This document shows, piece after piece, positions 11,901 to 22,900 of a stretch of 64,000 nt of DNA (position 1 is the first letter of the stretch; every line of letters begins with the position of its first letter). The stretch is from Ulota crispa (taxonomy: Eukaryota > Streptophyta > Bryopsida > Orthotrichales > Orthotrichaceae), in contig OY987242.1 in assembly GCA_963920765.1 (NCBI GenBank), positions 8,272,789-8,336,788 of the forward strand, written 5' to 3'. Made by a program: the position numbers and the translations under genes. The notes under the pieces are model-generated. The model had not been told where the DNA came from. It saw only the letters and a program-made list of their open reading frames with translations, and searched no databases.

Positions 11901-13063
11901 CCCTTCAAAACATTATTCATCTTAAGTATTGTGATCTTTGTCCTATGTTTCCCTTGATGAATAGTCAAATAACTAAGAATGGACACATTTGTAAAGCACT
12001 GGCCACCTTTGGAGTGCAAGGCTGGAGTACAATAATTTTGATGGCCTTCAAAAAATAAATATACTCTTTTAGAGTGTCGAGTTTGAAATGCAACACTGGC
12101 GATGCTCTGAATATGTGACACTGTGCTGCACAGGACTGTATATAGATCTACGCACGTTTTTTTCTCCACTTAATTTGGGCAGTGGTGAGAGAGCAACCGT
12201 TGCCAGACGAACAAAGCTGATTTAAGTCCTTGCACTCTGCATGCAGCATGCCCTTTGCAAATATGGATAGGAACTCCTTTCTTTGACAAAAATAGTCCCC
12301 ACAGGCCACAGCGATTTCGTCTGAATAATGTCAAATAGTCTCTCAACAGAATTTGTGTTGATTTTTAGCAAAAAATGGCCAAAAAAATCCCTGGATACAA
12401 CGAATCTAAACCCTCCTCGGCCCTTGCCCCTGAAGGCTTGGACTCAAGGCCCGGGAAGAACCGGCAGATAGTTCAAAGCTAGCCGGTGAACTCAGGAAAA
12501 ACTATTTACAATTTATGTATAATAGTTGAAAATTTGGTTAAAATTTTTAAAACATTATTTGCAATAGAAAAAATAATTAGAAAAGTTCCTTGATAAATTG
12601 GGTTGATACAAAAATTGAAGGAAATCAACTGGTCCAACTCAAATATTTCTTGAACAGTGCTTGGACTTAAGGGCTGGGACATTTTTTAATGTCTCTATAG
12701 AAAACATATTGCCCTACATGCAATGTGTGGGTCATTGAGCTTCCCACTTTGGCCACTTTGGATTGGCTTGGAAAATTGCTCACCAATGTTTTTTTTCTTG
12801 GCAAATTTTTGCTAGATCTGACAAATTTTAGCCATTGAAATCTCTTCACCCAATTATCCTCTAATCTAAAGAGGACATTGAAGTGGTCTCTCACTCAAAT
12901 GAAATGCTATTGCTCACATATGTTTGTAGGGTTGCCACTTGCCAAGGAACAAGTTGGCTTATTCACCCATCATAAATAGTAATATTTTAAATATTTTCCA
13001 TCTTGAGATTGAATTTTGAGATTCTAAATTCACATATGGATTTAAAGATCCTTAATTCAACTA
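8910..13063. other. Intergenic, gene-poor
   Basis: AT-rich DNA upstream of the glyoxal oxidase. Apart from a broken coding-like fragment at 10011-10330, I see no gene. The scattered ORFs of 60-130 codons (for example 11789-12169 minus and 10827-11030 plus) show no motif, signal or splice structure. Confidence 0.4.
10011..10330 (-). pseudogene. Broken coding-like fragment, family unknown
   Basis: On the minus strand 10330-10112 reads 72 codons with strongly protein-like content (GYSCSFQIYTKIPIVGF, GVVFKIDVNATAATAG, SWWGQCWYGG) before a TGA. The next frame then continues open from 10118 to 10011 (FFLLDLAINTKLYSPVAQ, then a Cys-containing tail). Two overlapping pieces in adjacent frames suggest one protein-coding segment with a frameshift, or two exons with the junction misjudged. 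I do not recognise it. Confidence 0.3.
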
Positions 13064-13336
13064 CACTAAATAGTGAATTTAATTAGATTGTTTACCTCAT
13101 GACTCATTGCTTGGTCACTTGGAGGGGCATGCAATTCTTTATCAATTAGGTTTCACATGGTTTATGATTTGGAACTACTAATTTTTGTTTCCACGGCATT
13201 GTTGTTTTTGCTAGGCCTTTTAAAAGCGTTTATGACAATAATTATTGATGAAAACTACAATAATATTGGTAAGTATTTATGTCTAATGTAAATGACAAGA
13301 AATTAGTGTGGGGCAACCTAAATGCAGTGTTCAGTG
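13064..13336 (+). mobile_element. MITE family A, copy 2
   Basis: Starts CACTAAATAGTGAATTTA and ends CCTAAATGCAGTGTTCAGTG. The 273-bp interior follows copy 1 in the same order (CATGACTCATTGCTTGG, CACATGGTTTATGA, ATAATTATTGATGAAAA, AAATTAGTGTGGGGCAACC). The left TIR is more decayed than the right. Confidence 0.65.
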
Positions 13337-14554
13337 CATAGTCTTTTGCCTATAGAAGTTGGTTGTTTTTACTAGCATAGGTGAAACTCACTATGTCATA
13401 GAGGGTTATTTTTGGGGCAATTTAAGGCCCAATTGCCTCAAAAAAAAGGGCTAGCCTCAAGCCTATAGAAAAAAAAATAGGGAAATTTTTCAAAAAATGC
13501 TAGATTGCAAAAATGAAAATTGGGTTGCAACCTAGGCTTCCATAAACTTCTTATCTAATGGAAAATCGATGCCATTATTGCCATCATTTTAAATTGTATG
13601 ATGTGTTGTCTAATCCAATTCCATGCAATAATTAAGCAATGTCAATGGTTATTTGGGTTTTTTTTTTTAAAGGCCAATGAAAATGTTTTGGGTGCAAAAA
13701 AAATTACATGATACTGCAAAAACCCATGCACAGGAGCCACCTTCAACTCCAACTAAGAATAGGGCCAAGCTACAAACCATTTTCAAAGAATGCCACATAA
13801 CTTAGCCATCGGTCAGAAAACCAAAAAAAAACCTGCGCTATGAACAACGTCGCACTCTTTCTTTCTTGACCATATCCGACTCAGGAACTACAACCTCTGC
13901 ATGTAAGATTTTGCAAAGGCGCCGCTTTGGCCGGCTCCGCTCGACGAGATTCATCCTCCCAGGAGCGGCTCCGCGCGGCTCCGCAGTCCGCACTCGCGTT
14001 GCACTAGAGCCTTGGCAAATCAAGCATGGTTTCACTGGACGCTACTTGTGCAGTAGTGCCCTCGGATTTGCCTCAGCAGCATTATCTGCAGATGCCTCGA
14101 CCAACGCAGCCCAAATGCCTCTTCTGATCCTGAGCCAGGTCAAACAAATTTGCTCGTGGGCAAAAATCGAGCTCCATTAGGAGTACACCACCTTATAGTA
14201 ACGGCATCAGTGCAGAAAGGAAATGGCAGAAAGGAGTCTCATACTGCTGGTGGGAAAGACGGGGCTGCAAGGAGGTCTTGTAGCAGAGCGGGCCAAGAAG
14301 AAGACTCTTGGGGCAAAGAAGCCAGAAAGCCTGGACGCGGGCAGAAGGACGCAGCAGGTGACCCATCTCGTCAGGTCTCGTGCTGGCGGGCTGGAAATGA
14401 ACCCGGATTGAGCGGATTTTTTCTGAGTAAGCCCGCTCATGATGTCCTTGCAGGATTGTCTTCCACGCAGATGAATGACTTGACATTTTTACGCCATAGT
14501 CACTGCAGGAGGTCGAGCACCAAAACGTAATTCGAATACTTGTAGAAGGGAGTC
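13337..14554. other. Upstream region of the GT106 gene
   Basis: From about 13860 the base composition rises sharply (GC-rich GGCGCCGCTTTGGCCGGC and repeated GGCTCCGC words) and stays mixed up to the ATG at 14555. It is probably promoter and 5' leader. Several overlapping ORFs exist on both strands, but none has recognisable domains. Confidence 0.35.
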
Positions 14555-15865
14555 ATGAGTCGCTGCATGAAGCTTGCTGCCCTCTCGTTTGTTTGCATTA
14601 TGGCCACAGTGTCGTTCGAGCATTACAATTATCCACACTACCAACTTTTCTTGTCGCAACCTCGTCGCAGTTCCTTAGATTTGGAGCTCTGGCGCAATCC
14701 GGCAGTAGCAAGATGGATGCCGTGCTCGTGGTGGTGGGGATCCCCCCGAAAACAACGGGAGAACACGAATGGGTATATAATAATTGCATGCTCAGGGGGC
14801 TTGAACCAAATGCGTCGCGATTTCTGCAAGGGCGTGGGCATTGCGCGACTGCTCAACGCCACTCTCTTGCTCCCGCGGTTTGACGCTTCGCCTTACTGGA
14901 ACGACACGAGCGGGTTTACCGAGCTTTTTGATGTTGAGTTTTTCTTAGAAAGGGTTCAAGGCTGGGTGGAAGTCTTGCGAACGCTTCCTGCGGCGGTAGC
15001 CTCAAAGGAGCCGATGGCAATCACTTGCCACAAAGAGAGCGGTCCCTTTGATTACACAAAAGCCCTCCTGCCGCTGCTTCTGCGGCATAAACTCATCCTG
15101 CTTCGACCATCGGCGAGCCAGACGACAGACCGTGGCCATAACTCTCATTGTGCGAAGAGAGCGCGATGTCAAGCTTGCTATCGGTCGTTGCGGCTGGTGA
15201 GAAGCTTGCAAGAATGGGCGGAAGCGATTCTCAGAAAACTCCCACGTCCATTCATGGCGCTTCACCTCCGGTTCGAGCCCGACATGGTTGCATACAGCCG
15301 CTGTCATTACAGCAATCTTTCTCATGAATCCTTGGGGTTTATAGAGAGAGCTCGAGGCGTCCGGCAGATGCTTAGAGAGCCAGCTGAGAAAGCTTGGAGA
15401 CGGAAGGGGAAGTGTCCACTGACGCCGCAGGAGACGAGATTCATTCTCCAAGCAATTCGTATACCAGTTTCCACTCCCATTTACCTTGCTGCTGGATCGG
15501 AGGTACTCGAGCTTCACGAGCTCACTGGAACGTACACGCGTGTACTGCAGAAGTCCGAAATCTTGCATGCAGATCAGCTCCGAGGTTTGAAAGGGAGTAG
15601 CCTAGCTGCCATTGACTGGTTTGTTTCGCTCCGTGCCGATGTGTATATTGCAACCTTTGTTGGGCATATGGACAAGATGGTGGTGACGGACCGAATTTTG
15701 GCTGGAAAGCATCGTAATCTGGTCCTGGATCGGCGTTCTTTTGCTGAAGCTAAGTGGCTGGGAAAGGGAGATGTGGAGATCTCTGAGCTCATGTTGAAGA
15801 ACCATAGGCAACAGGTGGCTTATGCCTATGGCTTACCTGTATCAGACTGCCTTTGTAAAGCTTGA
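14555..15865 (+). CDS. GT106-family glycosyltransferase (plant O-fucosyltransferase-like), intronless
   Basis: A single 436-aa ORF. Residues 6-21 form a hydrophobic signal-anchor, as in type II Golgi enzymes. The nucleotide-sugar binding region is clear: NGYIIIACSGGLNQMRRDF near residue 72, then ARLLNATLLLPRFD and FTELFDVEFF. The diagnostic FMALHLRFEPDMVAYSRC carries the conserved HxRxExD core. It is followed by CPLTPQETRFILQAI, IYLAAGSEV and the C-terminal DVYIATFVGHMDKMVV block. The family includes protein O-fucosyltransferase-like proteins and the pectin rhamnosyltransferases (RRT), so the donor sugar is uncertain. Most plant members have several introns; this copy has none, which hints at retroposition. 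Several N-x-S/T sites (NAT, NDT, NLS) fit a luminal domain. Convergent with DRP2. Confidence 0.88.
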   Translation: MSRCMKLAALSFVCIMATVSFEHYNYPHYQLFLSQPRRSSLDLELWRNPAVARWMPCSWWWGSPRKQRENTNGYIIIACSGGLNQMRRDFCKGVGIARLLNATLLLPRFDASPYWNDTSGFTELFDVEFFLERVQGWVEVLRTLPAAVASKEPMAITCHKESGPFDYTKALLPLLLRHKLILLRPSASQTTDRGHNSHCAKRARCQACYRSLRLVRSLQEWAEAILRKLPRPFMALHLRFEPDMVAYSRCHYSNLSHESLGFIERARGVRQMLREPAEKAWRRKGKCPLTPQETRFILQAIRIPVSTPIYLAAGSEVLELHELTGTYTRVLQKSEILHADQLRGLKGSSLAAIDWFVSLRADVYIATFVGHMDKMVVTDRILAGKHRNLVLDRRSFAEAKWLGKGDVEISELMLKNHRQQVAYAYGLPVSDCLCKA

Positions 15866-16970
15866 CGAAACAAACTCTAACTTATCTTGCAGGTCAGATG
15901 AGCATTCTCTACTTGAACTCCGCTTATCAGAATTTTCAGAACAACGCTGACATCTTAGCCTGCCCACAGAAACCTTGCCCACATCAGGCTGGTTGAAGTA
16001 CACAGAAGGATCAAAGAAAAGATGTCCACAACTATCAGCTCACGAGAAAACATTTTTGTCAATAACAGACCGAGATGGAACACCTGTAAGGAAAAACCAC
16101 AATCACAAGGATACCAGAAGGCAGGCATTTGTGAGACGAGGATTTCTTTCCAACGTCAAGCTGACCAAATGAATGTGCAAGAGGCAACTGAAGGCTAGGT
16201 TCCTTCCCAATTCTTACACAACATGATCACTTCAAAAGGTGCAGGGTACGCCACTCCATATTGTGACTTCCCCTACATAAAATACTGAAGAATTTGCACC
16301 TTTTGTTGCTCAAAGCTCGACTTACACTAGCTTCAAGAACATGTGATTACTTATGCTATAAGGTACATGGTACATGTTATCACTCTGTGAGTGAATTATC
16401 CCTGGCAGTTGTCACTTGGAAACACACTAGCACAGCTGTTGGAGTTCTTTACAAAGAGCTGAGGAATGGCATCAGGTTCCGACGGAAGTGATGGGCCTCA
16501 GAATTTTACAGGAATATCTTACAGGTAAATCTTACAAAGTTGTACATCCACGTGAACCAGCGAGTGCACCAAAAGGCCACCAAAAAGTCGGTAGAGAGAA
16601 ATGTACGAACCTCAACAATGACTGGGAGGCCTCCACTACCGAAACGTGGTCTCAAAAACTTTCCCTCTGCTCGACCTCGGACGCAGATCAAATCATTCTG
16701 TGAAGACTCGGAAGACATTCTGAGACACTATAAATCAAAGTGTAGGTTCTATAAACTAATGCTGCGTATGACACGTGGCAAATGGGGTGAACGTCAAGCT
16801 GGGGCACTTTTCATACAGTGGAAACCAGCCAAACTAAGATCGATCTGATGGGAGAGGTGAGGGGTGAGAGGGGTGAGGGATGGTTGGGATGAGGAGGGGA
16901 GGCTTGAGATTAAATTCAATCAGAGGCTGTTGCATCTTGTTAGTCGAGAGGTCCGGTGCAACTCTCCATT
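15866..16970. other. Intergenic between two convergent genes
   Basis: Holds the 3' regions of the GT106 gene (plus) and DRP2 (minus). ORFs here (for example 16488-16703 and 16540-16848) overlap each other in different frames and look accidental. A G-rich tract at 16861-16888 is listed separately. Confidence 0.4.
16861..16888 (+). other. Potential G-quadruplex motif in the DRP2 3' flank
   Basis: Four G runs of 4, 4, 3 and 3 separated by loops of 5, 3 and 6 bases (GGGGTGAGAGGGGTGAGGG, then ATGGTTGGG). It lies 83 bases past the DRP2 stop, so the DRP2 transcript would be C-rich here and the non-transcribed strand G-rich. Confidence 0.5.
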
Positions 16971-19900
16971 TTAAGGTCTGTACGCTGATGGTGGGGGAGG
17001 GGGAAATCTTCCAGGAGCACGCCGGCTTGCCCCGAATTCGTCGTTCTCGTCATAACCGTTGCTGACATACCGGGGTGAACGAAGCTGTGGAGATGCAGCT
17101 CTCCCTGGCGACTCTCGCCTTCTGGGAGAAGGCCCTCTCACACTGGCTGATCGTGGGGAACGCAAGTCACTGCCAGCTCCTTCAAACGCCACCCGCCAGT
17201 CCTCTGATTCAATATTTGTGAGGTTTCCTGAAGCATCGCACATTCCGGTTTGGTCAACTTCACAGGTACTCGCACCAGCAAAGTTGGAAATGTAACATAA
17301 GCAATATCCTTGGACGGACTATCCAAGGTCCCTTCTTTCTTATTTTAACTAGGTACCTTCATAATATTATGTGTGACCACTCAATGTGATGGCATGACAT
17401 TCACTAAGATCTTGAATTCAAATGGAAGGATTTATGTGGTGGGCCTCGTTCTCATGGACGTTATTCAACTACTCATACAGAACTTGAAAGAACCAAACAT
17501 GAACGAGTACTTTAAATAACCATAACCCTCAAACAAAATGTATCTTGCTTTGTGTCGGTGTGTAAAGACTATTGCAATACTGGTATACTTATTCATGCTA
17601 TCAAATACATGCTTAGATTTAACATTGCGCATACAATCCAAACTTCAGCTTACAACGGCTACACTTTTTAGGTTGCCTTGATGAACACAAGAGTAAATGA
17701 TAAACATTTCGAGTAAAGGTGGATATACAATGAAGCTAACAAGTGCTTTAACTGTTGTTGAGAGATTACGTAGACTAGTGAGAAAATAATGTAGGGGCAG
17801 TAAGATAAAAAAGGGTGAAGGTAGGATTGAGAAATGAATTCATGTTTGCTAATTTTATTTTTGTGTAAGCAAATTCTTTCCTAAGATCTTTCAGGTTCTG
17901 AAAATATGAAAATTGTGTATGTGAAATCTTGCCTGACTCTCCGCTTTCAGCAGTTGCTGCGGAAGCTCGAGCCTCGTTAATACTGAGTTGCCGAGTGAGA
18001 CGATTCAACATTGAAGCTTGTTGTTGCACCTTCTCCCGACGACGCTTTACTCCGGCATCCTCCTGCAAAAGCTCCTGGATTCTCTCTGTAGGATGTGCAC
18101 TGCCCAGATCCACCATTTCCAGAATCATTTGCTCCGGATCTCTTCATCTTTAGCATATTTATATGTAAAACATCAAGAGATCTATGTCCTTATTGACGTT
18201 TCAACATGAAGGAATCTTCCTATATTTTGCATACAAGTCCAAAATTTGCATGATAAGTCCAAACTTAGTTAAGTATGGCATTTGTGAAAATTGTTCTCCA
18301 GCACGCTCACAATGTTCTCTCTTCTAGGCTTGCCATGGCCCTTGCTTAGGATTAATCAAGTGGCAAACATGCTTTACTCTTATGCCTAGATTTGCAACAA
18401 TGTACCTCATTTCTCTTGAGGTGGCAACCAAGCATTGGGTATGAAAAAGATGACTATATTGCACAATTGTGTCTTTCTTCAGTGTTGTGTAAAGGTAAAG
18501 CCTTCTTATGAAAACAACTCTAATCCTTTGCTTGGATGGCCCATTAGGAAAGGGAAGGTATTGTGTTATAAATCTTGGGAGATTGATTGACATTTGTTGC
18601 TTTTCACATCTATTCCCGTGTGATTCAGATTTGTAAAAGGACCCTACTTGAATTGATAAAGAAATAATGTAAAAGAAGCCTTTCTCTTGCTTGACACAAG
18701 ATTTGTAAGATTTGATAATGGTAATCCAAACTTGCTCGCATACCTGACTGAGCTGTAGAGTTGATTAAGCATGGCATCTTTTGCTCTTTCCACTTGACAG
18801 AGCACCACTGCCTATCAAAACCAAATCCATTTGCAATGAGTACTACAAAAGAAACCCATGCACAGGAAACTGTAATAAGTAAATAAGAACAATAAAAAAC
18901 ATCTATCCAGAAGCTCAAGAAAGCATCAACAAAAAGGAATGAAGAGTTGATTGATCGTCAAATGCATTTGAAGAGCTCACTTTCGGAACGTTGGCTGCAA
19001 GACTGTTGAGCACAGCCTCAACATAGTCCCGCACTTCTTGAGCCATGAGCCTAAGATCCTCATCTATATCACCGGGTCTTCTAATAACCGTGCTCATCTC
19101 CTGCCAAGAGTTCAAAATAGGGTACGCATTTCAGCATATATGGGAATGATAGAGCAAAATAACACTAACATGGAGAAGTATGAGATATATGTATACCAAT
19201 GACAAAGACAACAAATGAGCTTGTAAATATTTAGACTGTTTTTGAATAAAAAGAAAGGAGGAGCCCCAAATTGCTCACATCCTAAGGTATGCAGAGGTTT
19301 TACATTGAAACTTCAATATTAACCGTTGCGTTACAGAGAATGCCTTTCAAACCAGGGCACTTTGAGAGTACTCAGTTGCAAGTTGGCATTTAAGGTTTTT
19401 AAAAACTACAAAAAACACAGCAAAGATATAAAGAATCTTCTCTGATTTCAATTGTTGGAGCTCGTGGAGGAGGTGACTCACCGCAGTATTGACAGGAGCG
19501 CTGCTAAATTTTCGGCTGGAGTCGAACTCAGCGTCCCTTTTGATACTTGGGCCTTGGGCGTTGCCGATGCAGTATCTCAGCTTCGCCATCCATTCAAGCT
19601 TCTCCGCCATGTTCTCAGCCTTCAATGCGACAGCATGCTTCGCTGGAACAGAAAACAGTACCACCATGTAAATACAAAAATCAGTATTCTAGAACCCTGA
19701 GATTTCCTCCCTTGAGCCTGCCTTCTGTGACACCATGGTATACCCTTCCCAGAATTCTCGGAGAGGGGAGGGGAGGGATTTCAATTGAAGTGGACACCCC
19801 TGATGACTAATTGTGGCCTATTCATGTAACTATGAACTTTCTGTAAGACTTATGTAACTAATTTTAGACTACACAAAGTCCCAGTCCATATGCGAAACAT

Positions 19901-22900
19901 TAGGAGATCTCCCTACGTTTTGTAAACAAAGTCCAAAATTATGAGTAGTCCAATTTAGTTAAACATGACATCTGTCTCTCCCTATGTTGTGAACAGATCT
20001 TCACATGCTTTGCATACATCTCCCAATGTATCTCTTGATATTTTACAAACCAACACAGGTAGGTTTGTTTATATAAATTAACAAGTCTATATACTTGGGT
20101 AACTTATTATTATTTTACAAACCAAGATTTACCATGACCGCGTGGAGGCGTGGAGGATGGGTCGTAAACTCCTTTTCTCAGAGAACAAGCAATGACGGTA
20201 TCTGAGGAATAAGCATCGGCTAACTCTGTGCCAGCTGGATTGTTATGGACTTTGGGTAGTCCATAAAAAGATAAAGTACAGCATCTAGGCAAACAGAACC
20301 TACTTGATCTCTAAACCTAAGGTAGGGTAATCCAAAAGCAAACACCTGACTAAAAGTGTCATCTAAACAATCTTGGGCTTTGCTCACCTTGAGAAGGACT
20401 TTGGATGTGTGCGACTAAATAATCTAACCTCAGTGTGCGACCGTAACACACAATCATGGCAATCAAGAGATTTCCTTAGTAATAGATTAAAACTACCTTA
20501 CAACATACAAATGAGGATATGATTGCCAAACGAGAATATAGACCAAAAAATTCACCTTTGAGAACCGCCTTGTGTGGTACTTTGTGACTCAGCCTGAACA
20601 TCAGGCTTGCTTCAGGCGTCACTTGACCATTAGCCGACTTTCTGTCTCTAGAGGATTTCTTATCACTTGCAGCTTGTTCATTCTCGTCTGCTCCATCTTC
20701 GAGCAAGCACTCCTACAAAATTCTCAACAACCATGAAGATGTTTTGATACTCACTCAAACCATTCATCAAGAGTGGTTTACGTTCATATTTGCTCATCGA
20801 TTATGCTTGACTAACTCAATTTTTCTGGAAAAAGATTCAGCGCAATTAAAATAGGCCAAAAACACACCAAACCAGCACACACTCCTTCAAAATCAAACCA
20901 ATTCACCAAATGAGAACAGAAGTTTCCCAATGGAAAGTATAAAAACTAATACTACCAGAAAAAGTCTACCTCAAGGTTGATGATGCCTCGAAAGTTTCTC
21001 TCCTCTGCCGTTTTTGTGTAAGCCAACTGCACCCCAACCCCCAAGTTGAATTTTCAATACTCTTTTCTAACTCGGCATGACGACAAGGTGAAGGATCCAG
21101 AAAGGCTTCCTATCAACCGAGGAGGGCTTTGCTTGCAAATTATTCCAATCCGAGTTACATTCGCGAGCGATATATAAACTCAACGCAAAGAGCCCGGATC
21201 AGTGGCAGCTAGCTTGCCCGAGTGGTCTAAGGGGGGCGACTTAAGATCGCCTATGCGTAGGCGTGCGTGGGTTCAAACCCCACAGCTAGCACAGTAATTT
21301 GCCGTACAGACTTTCATCCATTTTCGTTTTCAGCCATTTTTGTTTTCATCCAATTTGGTTCTCATCCATTGTCCATCCAATTTGGTTCTCATCCATTGTC
21401 CATCCAATTTGGTTCTCATCCATTGTCCATCCAATTTGGTTCTCATCCATTGTCCATCCATTTTGGTTCTCATCCATTGTCCATCCATTTTGGTTCTCAT
21501 CCATTGTCCATCCATTTTGGTTCTCATCCATTGTCCATCCATTTTGGTTCTCATCCATTGTCCATCCATTTTGGTTCTCATCCATTGTCCATCCATTTTG
21601 GTTCTCATCCATTGTCCATCCATTTTGGTTCTCATCCATTGTCCATCCATTTTGGTTCTCATCCATTGTCCATCCATTTTGGTTCTCATCCATTGTCCAT
21701 CCATTTTGGTTCTCATCCATTGTCCATCCATTTTGGTTCTCATCCATTGTCCATCCATTTTGGTTCTCATCCATTATCCATCCATTTTGGTTTTCATCCC
21801 TATTTGTTTTCACCCATCTTCGTTTTCATTCCTTTTTCGTTTTCGTGCCTTTTCTTTTTTCGTGTCTTCCTTCTGGATTTGCTGACTATTAACTTAGTCT
21901 AAAGTGGATAGGAATAGCCTGTTGAACCTTGTTAGTCTTCTCGTTGAGAACAAACCATTTTTTGCTCCAGTCGTTGGTCCTTTCGCTTTTTGTGGACAGC
22001 CAACCTATACAATCCAGAAACAGAAAAATATATTAAACAGCTGTAAAAGGAAATTACAATTCGTAGTACTGCTACATTTGAACAGGAGATCCTTCACTGT
22101 CTAATAAAAAGCAAAGGCGCAGGGAATTTTTTTGTCACAATCTTACCTCATTTTGACACTGGCTACCTTAACACTAACAAAAACTGGGTGAAGAAATGGG
22201 TGAAATTGCCAAGTTCCTCTTAAAGAAACATCACGTGCGCAAAGTTTCTCGTATATTAGCTGATTTTACAGATGAACAAGCACCCATGGATGATGATTCT
22301 ATGCATTTTTTCCTTACATGCTAGGGTGCGTGTTGCTTGACCAATGAAAAAGCAAAAAAATTCCCAAAATAAATAAACAACGAAGTGCAACTACACATAA
22401 GCCCTGGTTCCGCCTCCTTTTTTCTTTTCCCTCCGTTTCGAGCATGCCATCTGGGGACTTTCTTTAGCCAAATTATGATTTTTGATTCATCAACACATGC
22501 ATCAGCGTTCGTTCCCATGAGGTAACTTTGACCTGCTTTGAAAACACATTTTCACAAGAGATGATCCAGCAAATTTGGTTATGAATTTGGGTGGGTACCT
22601 GCTGAATTGTCACCAATGACCTTCAACGAGGAAGGGACGTCCTTGTTTTCTTCGTCTGCTTGCTTCTTTTCCTTCAGCGTGCCTCCTTGCGAAGCACTGA
22701 CATTTGCCTGCGGTGTCGTTGCCTGTGACAAACACCGCAGCTACGGTTAAGCAACAAGATTCCAACTGTTGCTACTGCACAAAGAGATCTTCCCATGAAA
22801 CACTGAAACAACTAACTACCCATGGTTCAGAAAGTTCACAATCTAATTCTATTAGAAAAACTTGTTAGAAGGGGAGGCTTGAGAAGCCAACAGCAAAAAC

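Noticed and set aside
14593-15811. ORFs antisense to or out of frame with the GT106 gene, up to 188 codons
   Set aside because: Shadow frames of the real coding sequence.
21208-21291. tRNA-like head of a SINE
   Set aside because: The acceptor stem, discriminator base and boxes are all intact and no SINE body or A-rich tail with flanking duplications is seen; a genuine tRNA gene is the simpler reading.
21347-21800. Regular array that might be taken for a CRISPR
   Set aside because: Units are contiguous with no spacers, and the context is a plant intron.
21267-21902. Long overlapping ORFs (146-211 codons) on both strands with 9-residue protein repeats
   Set aside because: They are produced by the 27-bp minisatellite, whose unit is a multiple of three; one of them even starts inside the tRNA gene.
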